DNA from: CAZVCG01 sp964626265
GTDB lineage: Bacteria > Pseudomonadota > Alphaproteobacteria > UBA9219
DNA length: 50,371 bases
Assembly (NCBI GenBank): GCA_964626265.1
Contig: CAZVCG010000013.1
Span: 1-50,371, forward strand
Reading direction: 5' to 3'
Shown: positions 1 through 8,437 of the stretch, in pieces
Position numbering within the stretch: the first letter of the stretch is position 1
Layout: every line of letters starts with the position of its first letter
Position numbers and translations under genes: made by a program
Notes under the pieces: generated by a model
What the model was told of the DNA's origin: nothing
The model's database searches: none
What the model saw: only the letters and a program-made list of their open reading frames with translations

Positions 1-693
1 GACGGCATTCGCCGCGCTACCGACGTGATGATGGCGGGCAAGGTCGCCGTCGTCTGCGGCTATGGCGACGTGGGCAAAGGCTCGGCCGCCAGCTTGCGCA
101 GCGCAGGCGCACGCGTGATGGTCACGGAAATCGACCCTATCAACGCGTTGCAAGCCGCGATGGAAGGCTATCAGGTCGTCACGATGGAACAGGCAGCGCC
201 TTTGGGCGACATCTTCGTGACCGCGACGGGCAACGTCGATGTCATCACGCTCGATCACATGCGCGCGATGAAAGACCGCGCCATCGTTTGCAACATCGGG
301 CACTTCGATGCGGAAATCCAGATCGACACGCTGCGCAACTACAAGTGGGAAGAAGTCAAGCCGCAGGTCGACGAAGTCGTTTTTCCCGACGGCAAGCGTC
401 TGATCGTATTGGCCAAAGGACGCCTTGTGAATCTGGGCTGCGCCACGGGCCACCCGAGCTTCGTCATGAGCGCGTCGTTCACGAATCAGACTTTGGCGCA
501 GATCGAATTGTGGACGAACCCCGGCAAGTACGAACGCAAGGTCTATACGCTGCCGAAACATCTCGACGAAAAGGTTGCGCGCCTGCATCTCGAAAAGCTC
601 GGCGTCCACCTGACGAAGTTGAGCGACAAGCAAGCCAAATACATAGGCGTCGAGATCGACGGTCCCTACAAGCCGGATATGTACAGGTATTAA
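1..693 (+). CDS. ahcY: Adenosylhomocysteinase, C-terminal part (5' truncated by window edge)
   Basis: S-adenosylhomocysteine hydrolase splits SAH into adenosine and homocysteine in the activated methyl cycle, in the cytosol. The reading frame is open from base 1 (D-G-I-R-R-A-T-D-V), which matches the conserved stretch just before the NAD-binding region, so the gene enters from outside the window. The Rossmann motif GYGDVGKG is visible, followed by TEIDPINALQAAMEGY and a NLGCATGHPSFVMS segment. The protein ends in KPDMYRY, close to the family's usual KPDHYRY end, so the 3' end is intact. About 230 residues of a protein of roughly 430-470 are present. Identification is firm. Confidence 0.97.
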   Translation, partial: DGIRRATDVMMAGKVAVVCGYGDVGKGSAASLRSAGARVMVTEIDPINALQAAMEGYQVVTMEQAAPLGDIFVTATGNVDVITLDHMRAMKDRAIVCNIGHFDAEIQIDTLRNYKWEEVKPQVDEVVFPDGKRLIVLAKGRLVNLGCATGHPSFVMSASFTNQTLAQIELWTNPGKYERKVYTLPKHLDEKVARLHLEKLGVHLTKLSDKQAKYIGVEIDGPYKPDMYRY

Positions 694-808
694 AGACAGA
701 AGCCGAAGAAACAAAGAATCAACCGTCCGATAATTCTTTGTCTGTTCCGGGATTATGGTTAATATGTTCCTTGATCCCTGATTTCTGACCCCTAACTTCT
801 CGTCTCCC

Positions 809-1396
809 ATGCGCGACCAAATCGCCGATATCCTGTGGCACATCAACGATCTTCAGGAACGCCTTGAAAAAGAATTCGAGAAAAGGCGCGCGCTTTACGA
901 TGTCCAAATCAAAGGCAAGTTGTCGGAAATCCAGAGAGAAATCAGGAAACGCCATCGTGCACTGCGCATAAGCTCCCTTACGCTTCTCAAAACGTCAAAC
1001 GTGGCGACGATTTTGGTCGCGCCGGTCATTTACGGCATGATCGTGCCGATCGCCTTGCTCGACCTTTGCGTGACGATCTACCAACACGTATGTTTCAGGG
1101 CCTACGGCATCCCGCGCGTCAAGCGAAGCCTTTACGTCGCGATCGACCGTCACCATCTGGCCTATCTCAACACGATTGAAAAGATCAACTGCGTCTATTG
1201 CGGCTACGGCAACGGCGTATTCGCCTACGCGCGCGAAATCGCCAGCCGCACCGAACAATACTGGTGCCCGATCAAGCATGCCCGCCGCATACATGATCCG
1301 CATCAACGCTACTTCCGGTTCCTTGAATACGGCGACGCCGAAGGCTATCGGTCGAAACTCGGAAAAATTCGCAAAGACGTTTGCGGAACGGATTAG
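809..1396 (+). CDS. Conserved hypothetical protein with coiled-coil start, two membrane segments and a Cys motif
   Basis: This 195-residue protein has no function I can name. Residues 1-50 are highly charged and helical (coiled-coil-like). Residues about 60-90 form one or two hydrophobic segments (TILVAPVIYGMIVPIALLDL). The C-terminal half is polar, with a CVYC pair near residue 130 and a further Cys near residue 152 (QYWCPIKHARR), which could bind a metal. The ATG at 809 lacks a clear Shine-Dalgarno sequence. It sits alone between ahcY and sodB on the same strand. I have the impression that this sequence type recurs in proteobacteria as an uncharacterised family, but I cannot verify that here. 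Confidence 0.8.
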   Translation: MRDQIADILWHINDLQERLEKEFEKRRALYDVQIKGKLSEIQREIRKRHRALRISSLTLLKTSNVATILVAPVIYGMIVPIALLDLCVTIYQHVCFRAYGIPRVKRSLYVAIDRHHLAYLNTIEKINCVYCGYGNGVFAYAREIASRTEQYWCPIKHARRIHDPHQRYFRFLEYGDAEGYRSKLGKIRKDVCGTD

Positions 1397-1499
1397 CCCT
1401 TTGCCCTCTCGCGGCTCTTGTTGTCGCCGGACGAAACGCGTATTTTGGTTGCGTAGATACTCCCAATTCGTAAATACATCCGATTCATTGGAGGTTTCG

Positions 1500-2099
1500 A
1501 TGCCTTTTGAACTCCCCCCTCTTCCCTTCGCCGCCGACGCGCTCGAACCGCACATTTCCGCGCGCACGTTCGAGTTTCATCACGGCAAACATCATCAAGC
1601 GTATGTCACGAACCTCAATAATCTGGTGAAAGACACGCCGATGGCGTCGTCGTCCTTGGAAGACATTATCCGCGCCACCGCTAAGGACGAGTCAAAAGCG
1701 GGCATATTCAATAACGCCGCGCAGGTCTGGAACCACACTTTTTTCTGGAACAGCCTGTCGCCCAAGGGCGGCCAGCCGCCGAAGGCTCTGGCCGAGCGGC
1801 TAGAAAAGGACTTCGGCAGCTTAGACAAGTTCAAGGAACAGTTTAAACAGGCTGGCGTAACGCAATTCGGCAGCGGTTGGGCATGGCTCGTGCTCGACCA
1901 AGGCGTGCTCAAGGTCTCTAAGACGCTCAACGCCATGAACCCTCTGGTGACCGGCCAAACCCCGCTTCTGACGTGCGACGTGTGGGAACACGCCTACTAT
2001 CTCGACTACCAGAACCGCCGCCCTGACTTCATACAAGCGTTCCTCGACAATCTCGTGAACTGGGCGTTTGTTGAGAGCAATCTGGGCAAAGCAGACTAA
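1500..2099 (+). CDS. sodB: Superoxide dismutase, Fe type
   Basis: Cytosolic enzyme converting superoxide to oxygen and hydrogen peroxide. It has 199 residues, the usual length. The four metal ligands are visible: His27 (FEFHHGKHH), His79 (QVWNHTFFW), Asp160 and His164 (DVWEHAYYLDY). The NNAAQVWNH segment with Gln75 is the Fe-type signature; Mn enzymes usually have Gly there. The start at 1500 was chosen because GGAGG lies seven bases upstream and the protein then begins MPFELPPLPF, the standard SodB start; a longer in-frame extension upstream has no support. The gene is followed by a strong hairpin terminator. Confidence 0.97.
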   Translation: MPFELPPLPFAADALEPHISARTFEFHHGKHHQAYVTNLNNLVKDTPMASSSLEDIIRATAKDESKAGIFNNAAQVWNHTFFWNSLSPKGGQPPKALAERLEKDFGSLDKFKEQFKQAGVTQFGSGWAWLVLDQGVLKVSKTLNAMNPLVTGQTPLLTCDVWEHAYYLDYQNRRPDFIQAFLDNLVNWAFVESNLGKAD

Positions 2100-2120
2100 T
2101 CTCAACGGACAAATAAAAGA

Positions 2121-2145
2121 CCCCGGCGGTTTCCCGCCGGGGTTT
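2121..2145. terminator. Bidirectional intrinsic terminator between sodB and the OmpA-like gene
   Basis: A perfect 9-bp stem (CCCCGGCGG / CCGCCGGGG, 2121-2129 with 2134-2142) has a four-base loop, a short T-run on the plus strand, and a T-rich TTTTATTT tail on the minus strand. It lies between two convergent genes and probably ends both transcripts. Confidence 0.85.
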
Positions 2146-2182
2146 ATTATTCAATCCACCTTAGATCGAAATCTAAGAAAGA

Positions 2183-2866
2183 TTATTTCTTGATCTTCTT
2201 GTGAGCCTTTTTAGCCTTCTTGGGCGCGACGGCTTTCGGGGCCGTCATGGCCTTGGCCGCAGCCGCGAATTCGACTTCCACTTCGACGCGGCGGTCTTTT
2301 TGCAAGCAAGCGATCAGTTCCTTACGCTTCATGCCCTTGGGGCAGTTCGTCGCGGGAACCGTGTCGCCGAACCAACGGGTTTCGACGACTTGCGCATTCA
2401 CTATGCCCTTGGAAACAAGGTACTTGCGGACGGCATCGGCACGGCGTTTGGACAGCTTTTCGTTATGCACGGGGCTGCCGAGGCGGTCGGCGTAGCCTGC
2501 CACGCGAACGGTCTTCACCGGGCCGTAGGCCTTGATTTTGCCCACCAACGAATCGAGTTTTTTCTTAGCCTCAGGCGTCAGGTTGGATTTGTTGAGGTTG
2601 AAGTACACCGTGCGCTCTTCCAGTGGGATACGGATTGCGGGCGCTTCGGCGCATGGATCGCAATCGGCTTGCCATTGCGTGCGCACGCAATTGCCGGATG
2701 TCGAGCGAACGGGGTTGCCGTTAGAGTCGAGGACGGCGGCGCGCGTGTCGGTTACGATGGGTCCCTTTTTGTAAGGAACATACATCTTGCCGGTTTCGGC
2801 ATGAGCCGCCCCGGTGGCCGCCAAGAGGGCGATGCCGGCCACGAGCAGTTTGCAGGAATGTTTCAT
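2183..2866 (-). CDS. OmpA-family peptidoglycan-binding envelope protein
   Basis: A 227-residue exported protein. Residues 1-24 form a signal peptide ending AAHA. The C-terminal OmpA domain (from about residue 87: VYFNLNKSNLTPEAKKKLDSL, later VAGYADRLG and LSKRRADAVRKYL) binds peptidoglycan in related proteins and links the outer membrane to the wall. Four Cys lie in or near the first third, including the C-x-x-C of DCDPC. The last 15 residues are very Lys-rich. The start at 2866 is preceded by GGAG six bases upstream; a longer start at 2878 overlaps that site. There is no N-terminal beta-barrel, so this is a soluble or lipid-independent OmpA-domain protein rather than a porin. Confidence 0.88.
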   Translation of the reverse strand: MKHSCKLLVAGIALLAATGAAHAETGKMYVPYKKGPIVTDTRAAVLDSNGNPVRSTSGNCVRTQWQADCDPCAEAPAIRIPLEERTVYFNLNKSNLTPEAKKKLDSLVGKIKAYGPVKTVRVAGYADRLGSPVHNEKLSKRRADAVRKYLVSKGIVNAQVVETRWFGDTVPATNCPKGMKRKELIACLQKDRRVEVEVEFAAAAKAMTAPKAVAPKKAKKAHKKIKK

Positions 2867-3229
2867 TGGTATCTCCATAGGGGGGTCGAACGTACAAAGT
2901 GAACAAAGAGGAAATCTCACCGTATCAACATAATAGAGAACGATGTGACGGGCTTATTCAAGGCCAAAATGATGACTTTTTGGTTACCGGACGGCAGTTT
3001 TCCTAGAAAATTTGGCAGTGTGGCGTAGAGGCACCCCTTTTTATTGCGATTCATGGCTGTTTTCTAACTTAATCTTTACCAAACCGCGAAAACGAGCAAC
3101 GTTCCCGGGAGCCAGTATATCACAAAAACCCGTAAAATGGCTTTTGTTAAGCATAACTTTGCCTCAATTTCGGGCAAGGCTGGATGAACTGTTCGGTTAT
3201 CCCACCACCCCAAAAACATGGAGGAATTT
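2867..3229. other. Intergenic region between divergent genes
   Basis: This 363-bp, relatively AT-rich stretch separates the divergent OmpA-like and Met/His-rich genes, so promoters for both must lie here. I see no convincing RNA gene, no strong palindrome and no repeat in it. The right end carries the GGAGG site of the next gene. Confidence 0.5.
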
Positions 3230-3742
3230 ATGCGTAAGCTCCTGCAAACAGCCAGCCTGCTGGCCTTTTTGGCTCTGCCGCTCGCGTCCGCAGGCCCCGC
3301 TTTGGCGCAACATGACTTGGATAGTCACGGCGGCGGCGAAAGACCTATGATGGACTGCAGCGACTGCCCCTGCCCCATGATGAAAGACGGCAAGATGCGG
3401 CACGGCAAGAAAGGTCACCACAAAATGGGCCATCAAATGAAAGGCCACGGCATGATGGATGGCGGACGGATGGAAAACTGCCCAATGATGGGCCCGCCTG
3501 GGGACTATATGGACATGCCCATGGCGTCGGGCAAAGGGATGGTGCCGGAAACCCCTGAAATGGCGTCCTTGCGCCGGGAAATCGACGCCCAACGCGAAAG
3601 ACTGAGGGCTGACCACGCCCAGCTGCGCGCCGATTGGGACAAGATGCGCGAGCTTCACGCCCAAATGCGCGAGCTTGTTCAAAAAGCCAAAATGCCGAAG
3701 AAGCCCAGCAAAGGCAACGCGGCGCCAAGGACTATCAACTAA
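3230..3742 (+). CDS. Exported Met/His-rich protein, possible metal binder
   Basis: A 170-residue protein with a signal peptide (residues 1-27, ending ALA-Q). Residues about 40-110 are packed with Met, His, Cys and Gly, for example DCSDCPCPMM and repeated HGKKGHHKMGHQMKGHGMM. That composition is typical of periplasmic copper, silver or nickel binding, but no family is recognised. Residues about 115-155 form a charged helix with coiled-coil character (LRREIDAQRERLRADHAQLRAD), reminiscent of Spy/CnrR-type periplasmic sensors or chaperones; that link is inference. The start at 3230 is supported by GGAGG five bases upstream; an ATG at 3218 overlaps that site. Confidence 0.82.
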   Translation: MRKLLQTASLLAFLALPLASAGPALAQHDLDSHGGGERPMMDCSDCPCPMMKDGKMRHGKKGHHKMGHQMKGHGMMDGGRMENCPMMGPPGDYMDMPMASGKGMVPETPEMASLRREIDAQRERLRADHAQLRADWDKMRELHAQMRELVQKAKMPKKPSKGNAAPRTIN

Positions 3743-3781
3743 AGCTCTTGAATGATCTTAACGTTTCGGAAACGCAACAAT

Positions 3782-3805
3782 GGCAAGGCCCTAAATGGCC
3801 TTGCC
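3782..3805 (+). terminator. Possible terminator hairpin after the Met/His-rich gene
   Basis: A 9-bp perfect stem GGCAAGGCC / GGCCTTGCC has a six-base loop. The following sequence has only short T-runs (GCCTTTGCGCGTTT), so termination efficiency is uncertain. Confidence 0.4.
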
Positions 3806-3905
3806 GCCTTTGCGCGTTTCTCAACTTTAATGAAACTTAAATACTAATGGGTTTAGACGGCTTTTTAAATCTTTGCGTTAAGCTTCAAAAATATGGGGGC
3901 GGGAT

Positions 3906-4310
3906 ATGCCGTTTATGGAATGGTCAAACAATCTTTCTTGTAACAACGATATGATCGATGCGGATCACAAGCGACTCATCGAGCTGATTAACCGACTTCA
4001 TGATGCCATGATGGCACGCCAAGGCAGCAAGATGATCGGCGATGTCCTGAATGAGCTGGTTGACTACACCAAAACGCACTTCGGCCGCGAAGAAGCGCTC
4101 ATGGCGAGCAAAGTCTACCCTCATTTCCTCCCGCACAAAGGCGAACACGACAAGTTCATCGAGCAAGTCAACGCTCTCCAGAAAAAACTCGAGGGCGGCG
4201 CCATCAGCATTTCTCTTGAAACCATGGATTTTCTGCGCGACTGGCTTTTCAACCACATTATGAAAGTAGACCAGCAACTCGGCAAATGGGTCGCGGCCCA
4301 ACCCGCCTGA
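3906..4310 (+). CDS. Bacteriohemerythrin
   Basis: A 134-residue single-domain hemerythrin that binds O2 at a di-iron site in the cytosol. It may serve in oxygen sensing, storage or delivery. The full ligand set is visible: His21 (DADHKRL), His58 and Glu62 (THFGREE), His77 and His81 (LPHKGEHDKF), His117 and Asp122 (NHIMKVD). Length and spacing fit the stand-alone bacterial family; no signalling domain is attached. It stands alone on the plus strand with a G-rich ribosome-binding region (GGGGGCGGG) upstream and a bidirectional terminator downstream. Confidence 0.93.
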   Translation: MPFMEWSNNLSCNNDMIDADHKRLIELINRLHDAMMARQGSKMIGDVLNELVDYTKTHFGREEALMASKVYPHFLPHKGEHDKFIEQVNALQKKLEGGAISISLETMDFLRDWLFNHIMKVDQQLGKWVAAQPA

Positions 4311-4374
4311 AGCCCGAAACAGCCGCATGTTCGCCTACGTCGTTGGCGGGACAGGCGAGGATCACCGCAAAAAA

Positions 4375-4400
4375 ACGGCCCGGAGCGATCCGGGCCGTTT
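4375..4400. terminator. Bidirectional intrinsic terminator
   Basis: A perfect 10-bp stem ACGGCCCGGA / TCCGGGCCGT with a GCGA tetraloop (4375-4384, 4389-4398) is flanked by an A-run on the left and TTTCTATTT on the right. It lies between the convergent hemerythrin and isomerase genes, so it can stop transcription from both sides. Confidence 0.88.
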
Positions 4401-4427
4401 CTATTTAACAAAGCAATCTCGAAAAGA

Positions 4428-5312
4428 TTATTTCTTCTTATCAGCCGACTTTGCTGCCGCTTTCGCTTCGCCTTCCTTCATCGGCGAACCGTCGAGATTG
4501 AACTTCTCGATCTTGGCCTTGGATTCGATATCCTTAACCAATTGCGTCACCAATTCCTGCCCAACTTGAGCCTGAATCTGTTCCTTCACTTCGGCTAAAG
4601 GCGGCGCCGACGATTTACGGCGGTCTTCGACCTTGATGATGTGATAGCCGAAATCGGTCTTGACCGGTTTGCTGCTGATCTCGCCTGCCTTCATGCCGAA
4701 CGCGGCGTCCGCGAACGGCTTGACCATCACGTTGCGCGTGAAATAGCCGAGGTCGCCGCCCTGCTTGGCCGAACCGGAGTCTTTCGATTTTTCGGTCGCC
4801 AGCTTGGCGAAGTCGCCGCCGTCCTTGATCTGCTTTAACAGTTCGTTGGCTTCGGCTTCGGTCGGCACAAGGATGTGACGCGCGCGGACTTCGTCTTCGG
4901 GCTTGTACTTTGCGGCTAATTCATCATAGCGAGCCTTGACCTTCTCTTCCGTGATCTTGGGTTGAATGGTCTTACGCACATAAACGTCCGCCACGATCTG
5001 CGCCTCGGCATCCTTCAGGCGTTCCTTGGTTTCCGGATCGTTCTGCAGCTTTTGCTCATAGCCTTTCGCTGCAACGAGCTTCGTGACGATCACTTTCTGC
5101 AGTAATTGCGGATAGACCATCTGAGGCGGCATCGATTGAGCCTGAGGCCCCATGGCTTGGAGTTCGCGCAAAACCTCGGTGCGGCGGATTTCCTGTCCGT
5201 TCACGCGCGCGACAACGGGATCGCTGTCCGCCGCTTTTTCCTCGGCTCCCGCCGGCAACGCCATGGCGCCCAATACCAGGGCCAACGCTGTCACACGTAG
5301 CAATTTCGACAT
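4428..5312 (-). CDS. Periplasmic peptidyl-prolyl isomerase, parvulin (PpiC/PrsA-like)
   Basis: A 294-residue folding helper. Residues 1-23 form a signal peptide ending in AGA. An N-terminal SurA-type helical region includes VVARVNGQEIRRTEVLREL. The parvulin domain spans about residues 140-235 (VRARHILVPTEAEANELL, GGDLGYFTRNVMVKPFADAAF, FGYHIIKVEDRR). The C-terminus is Lys/Ala-rich and charged. The start at 5312 has AAGGA about nine bases upstream. By family, it catalyses proline cis/trans isomerisation on exported proteins such as outer-membrane proteins. The single parvulin domain and the length fit the alphaproteobacterial PpiC type better than two-domain SurA. Confidence 0.92.
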   Translation of the reverse strand: MSKLLRVTALALVLGAMALPAGAEEKAADSDPVVARVNGQEIRRTEVLRELQAMGPQAQSMPPQMVYPQLLQKVIVTKLVAAKGYEQKLQNDPETKERLKDAEAQIVADVYVRKTIQPKITEEKVKARYDELAAKYKPEDEVRARHILVPTEAEANELLKQIKDGGDFAKLATEKSKDSGSAKQGGDLGYFTRNVMVKPFADAAFGMKAGEISSKPVKTDFGYHIIKVEDRRKSSAPPLAEVKEQIQAQVGQELVTQLVKDIESKAKIEKFNLDGSPMKEGEAKAAAKSADKKK

Positions 5313-5477
5313 ATCTTCTTTTCCTTTCTGTTAAGACCACCCCCAAGAGCGCATCCGGGAGCCTGAAAATCGAATCGGCCCACTTTAGCGGACTCATCGG
5401 CTCTTGCGAAGATAGCGCGTATTCAGGCAATTAATTGTGGCATGATCAAGATGTCTTATCCTTAAAGAGCGTTACTA

Positions 5478-7367
5478 ATGACGGCTTTAGGCGTTACTCA
5501 ATCCCTCTGCCAGCTTCCTGCAGCTCTTCTACATGTTGTGGTCGTATGGCTGTGGACGCTGTCAGCCTTGTGTTTGGGCCGTTTTTTCACGCTTAAATCG
5601 TCCTCGGCAGGCCTCAGCCTGCTACCAGGCCTCGCGCTTCTCGCCGTCCCGGCCCTTCTGGCCAACATGGCCCTCGGTTTGCCTTTGTACGTCTTTCCGG
5701 CCATCGGTCTTGTCGTTGCGGCTTCTCTCCTCGTTATTCGCAAAGGCTTGCTGCAAACCCTGTTCCTTGAGAACGCCGCGTTTCTTAACGCCCTGTTATT
5801 CATGACGCCGCTCATGGTTTTTGCGGCACAAAGCGTCATCACAGGATGGGACGACGTGTCGCACTGGAATCCCAACATGGATTACCTCGTCCGTTATCAT
5901 GCGCTGCCGCGCGCGGACGGACCGCCGACGGCCTCGGCATGGCCGGGCTATCCTTATGCCTATCCTTTTTTCGGCTATCTCGTGAATCTTGTCGCGCCAG
6001 GGTATGCGGCAAACGCCTTGCCGCTTTTAAACGTCGTGTTTCTGTCGCTGGCCGCAAGCATGGCCGCGCACGTAGCTTTTGGTGAAAATCCGCGCATGGG
6101 CAAAGCCCTCGCAGCCGCGGCGGGCCTTTTGCTCGTCATTCCGCTCTATCCCGGCTATCATCGCTCAACGACGTTCGTTGCTCTCGCCGATTACCCGACA
6201 GCCGTCTGGCTCGCAGGGACGGTGTTTCTCTTAATGCATTATGTTTCCAGCAAAGCGTATCACAATTCCCCTCCCCTAGAGGGGGAGAGAATTTTCTATC
6301 TTACTTCCACACAAGATGACTTTTTGCATGTTGTCGGCCTCACCCTCTGTTTCCTTGCCCTTGTCTCTATCAAGCAAGCCAACCTTGTTTTGATTATCGC
6401 GCTAACGGGCGTTCTCGCTCTTTTCCTGCTTTCGCATCGCGCCCATATTTCCCCGAAACGCGTCGCTTACGTCATGGCGATGGGCCTTGCCGCTGCCGCT
6501 TTGCACGCGGTGTGGTCGCATTACGTCAAGGTTCATATCGGAGGCGTAGAGTTCGCGCTACTGCCCTTCGACGAATGGCGCTTCGCCCTCATTCCAGACA
6601 TTCTCAAAGGCATGTGGGACAACGCCGTCGCCAAACACGGCCATTATTACGTCATGCTGATCGCAACGGCGATCTTCGGCAGCCACGCCTATTTCAAGAC
6701 ATGGCGCAACGAAAATTCACAGCCCGATCTCTTCGTCATTACCGCCGCGTTTATCGTACTCGCCTATTTCGCGTTTCTTCTTTTCATCTACATCGCCAAT
6801 TCGTTTTCGCTCGACGAAGCCAAACGCGCCGCATCGTTCTGGCGTTACGGTTTGCACGTTGGTTTACTGGGATGGCTGGCGTTTCTCTTTCTCGCGCGCG
6901 GCTGGATCACGCGCCGTTTCCCGAAATTGTCCCTGTACGCGCCGCGCAAACGGATTTCCATCGTTCTGTGTCTTGTCATTGCAGTATCGCCGGTCGCCAT
7001 GCCGCGCACTTTTGTTCGCGAGACGAACTTGGAAGAAAGGCTTTTCTTCCGCCGCCTCGCTGAGACGCTGCCGGAAAACGCCACCGTCGCCATTTACGAC
7101 GCGCACCCCGGCAGTCCGATGCCATGGGTTTTGAGTCTCGAATTGCGTTCGCCCGCGCACGCTATCACGGGCAAAGTCATTTTTGATTGCTTTAAGGGGG
7201 AGCATCCGAAATCCGCCAACGAAGCTTTCGCCTTCGCGACGGCCTGTAACGCGACGCATGCCGTCCTGCGCCCCACGTGGCCCATTGACGTTAATGCGCC
7301 GGAAGCAGGCTTTGAGCTTTTCGAACGCGCATCTAACGGAACATGGCGCCCATTTAAGAATCGCTAA
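5478..7367 (+). CDS. Polytopic membrane protein, GT-C glycosyltransferase-like
   Basis: A 629-residue inner-membrane protein with about a dozen hydrophobic helices. An acidic pair in the first large loop (GWDDVSHWNP, near residue 125) resembles the catalytic Asp motif of GT-C enzymes that transfer sugars from lipid-phosphate donors. The C-terminal 110 residues look like a soluble extracytoplasmic domain (VRETNLEERLFFRRLAETLPE). Family assignment rests on topology and the DD motif only, so substrate and pathway are unknown. galE follows convergently 17 bp downstream, giving a sugar-related neighbourhood. A short palindromic sequence encodes part of the loop near residues 260-275, described separately. 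Confidence 0.75.
   Translation: MTALGVTQSLCQLPAALLHVVVVWLWTLSALCLGRFFTLKSSSAGLSLLPGLALLAVPALLANMALGLPLYVFPAIGLVVAASLLVIRKGLLQTLFLENAAFLNALLFMTPLMVFAAQSVITGWDDVSHWNPNMDYLVRYHALPRADGPPTASAWPGYPYAYPFFGYLVNLVAPGYAANALPLLNVVFLSLAASMAAHVAFGENPRMGKALAAAAGLLLVIPLYPGYHRSTTFVALADYPTAVWLAGTVFLLMHYVSSKAYHNSPPLEGERIFYLTSTQDDFLHVVGLTLCFLALVSIKQANLVLIIALTGVLALFLLSHRAHISPKRVAYVMAMGLAAAALHAVWSHYVKVHIGGVEFALLPFDEWRFALIPDILKGMWDNAVAKHGHYYVMLIATAIFGSHAYFKTWRNENSQPDLFVITAAFIVLAYFAFLLFIYIANSFSLDEAKRAASFWRYGLHVGLLGWLAFLFLARGWITRRFPKLSLYAPRKRISIVLCLVIAVSPVAMPRTFVRETNLEERLFFRRLAETLPENATVAIYDAHPGSPMPWVLSLELRSPAHAITGKVIFDCFKGEHPKSANEAFAFATACNATHAVLRPTWPIDVNAPEAGFELFERASNGTWRPFKNR
6264..6293. repeat. Imperfect palindrome inside the GT-C-like gene
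   Basis: The arms AATTCCCCTCCCC and GGGGGAGAGAATT flank TAGA. In frame it encodes HNSPPLEGERIF, in a polar loop between two membrane segments. The sequence looks like a short mobile palindromic element (the SPPLEGE coding type I associate with repeats in proteobacterial genomes). Only this copy is visible in the window. Confidence 0.5.
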
Positions 7368-7384
7368 GCTGTAATAGTGAGGAT

Positions 7385-8350
7385 TTAAGGCGCGAAGTGT
7401 TTATGCCACGCCAATGCCGACTGAACGATGTCATTTAGTGATGATTGGGGCGTCCAATTTATCAACTCTTTGGCATGCGTATTGTCGGCCACCAGACGCG
7501 GCGGATCGCCTGCGCGGCGCGTCTCGCGCACGACAGGCACGGGCTTGCCGAGCGCCTGAGCGCAGGTGTCGATAACTTCTTGAACGCTCGAACCTTTTCC
7601 GGTTCCAAGATTGCAAATCTCGGTCGTCCCGCCATCCATCAGATAGCGCAAGGCAGCTATATGCGCCGCCGCCAAATCCATCACATGAACATAGTCGCGA
7701 ACGGCTGTGCCATCGGGCGTCGGGTAATCCGTTCCGAACAATTTCACGGGGTTCTTTCCGTTCAAGCCAGCCCGTAACACATTGGGAATCAAGTGCGTTT
7801 CCGGATCGTGCGCTTCCCCTATTTTCTCTTCGATAGGCGCGGCGCCGGCGGCGTTGAAGTACCTCAACGTCACGGAATCCACGCCCATGTCGCGCAAATA
7901 CGTTTCGGCCGCCAGCTTGGATTCTCCATACGGATTAATGGGTTGCAGAGGATGCGTCTCTTTGATGGATGCCTCGTCTTGCGGGATGCCATAAACCGCC
8001 GCCGTGCTCGAAAACACGATTTTGTTCACGCCGCATTCCGCAACGGCATCGAAGAATTTCGCGGCTTTATGGTAGTTATTGCCCATATATTTGGCGGGAT
8101 TGGCGACGGATTCGGCAACTTCGATAAACGCCGCGAAATGGATAACCGCCTGCGGCCTATATTCGACGCATAGAGCCTTTACGGCGTTTTCGTCGCCCAT
8201 ATCGCCCTTCACGAAAGGCCCGTATTTCACGGCCCATTCATGCCCATTTACAAGCGAATCCAGCACGATAGGCGTGTATCCCGCCTTCTTCAGCGCGTAA
8301 GCCGTATGGCTGCCGATATAGCCGGCTCCGCCGGTCAAAAGGATGTTCAT
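7385..8350 (-). CDS. galE: UDP-glucose 4-epimerase
   Basis: A 321-residue cytosolic short-chain dehydrogenase/reductase that interconverts UDP-glucose and UDP-galactose for polysaccharide or LPS building. The NAD-binding motif TGGAGYIG lies at residues 6-13. The catalytic set Ser/Thr114-116 (SST) with Tyr141 and Lys145 (PYGESK) is present. The RYFNAAGA segment typical of GalE follows. Length is a little under the common 330-340 but complete from start to stop. Related UDP-hexose or UDP-hexosamine epimerases cannot be excluded. It is divergent from secA. Confidence 0.93.
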   Translation of the reverse strand: MNILLTGGAGYIGSHTAYALKKAGYTPIVLDSLVNGHEWAVKYGPFVKGDMGDENAVKALCVEYRPQAVIHFAAFIEVAESVANPAKYMGNNYHKAAKFFDAVAECGVNKIVFSSTAAVYGIPQDEASIKETHPLQPINPYGESKLAAETYLRDMGVDSVTLRYFNAAGAAPIEEKIGEAHDPETHLIPNVLRAGLNGKNPVKLFGTDYPTPDGTAVRDYVHVMDLAAAHIAALRYLMDGGTTEICNLGTGKGSSVQEVIDTCAQALGKPVPVVRETRRAGDPPRLVADNTHAKELINWTPQSSLNDIVQSALAWHKHFAP

Positions 8351-8372
8351 AACCGCGATTTTTAGGCTCTAT

Positions 8373-8395
8373 TTCCTTGCTTTTCAATCAAGGAA
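8373..8395. promoter_or_regulatory. Hairpin in the galE-secA divergent region
   Basis: A 7-bp perfect inverted repeat TTCCTTG / CAAGGAA with a nine-base loop lies in the 87-bp spacer between divergent galE and secA. It could be an operator or a leader hairpin for secA. There is no direct evidence for either. Confidence 0.3.
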
Positions 8396-8437
8396 TAGCC
8401 ATGTAATACCCGCATTCAATCTACCTTAGGAAATACA

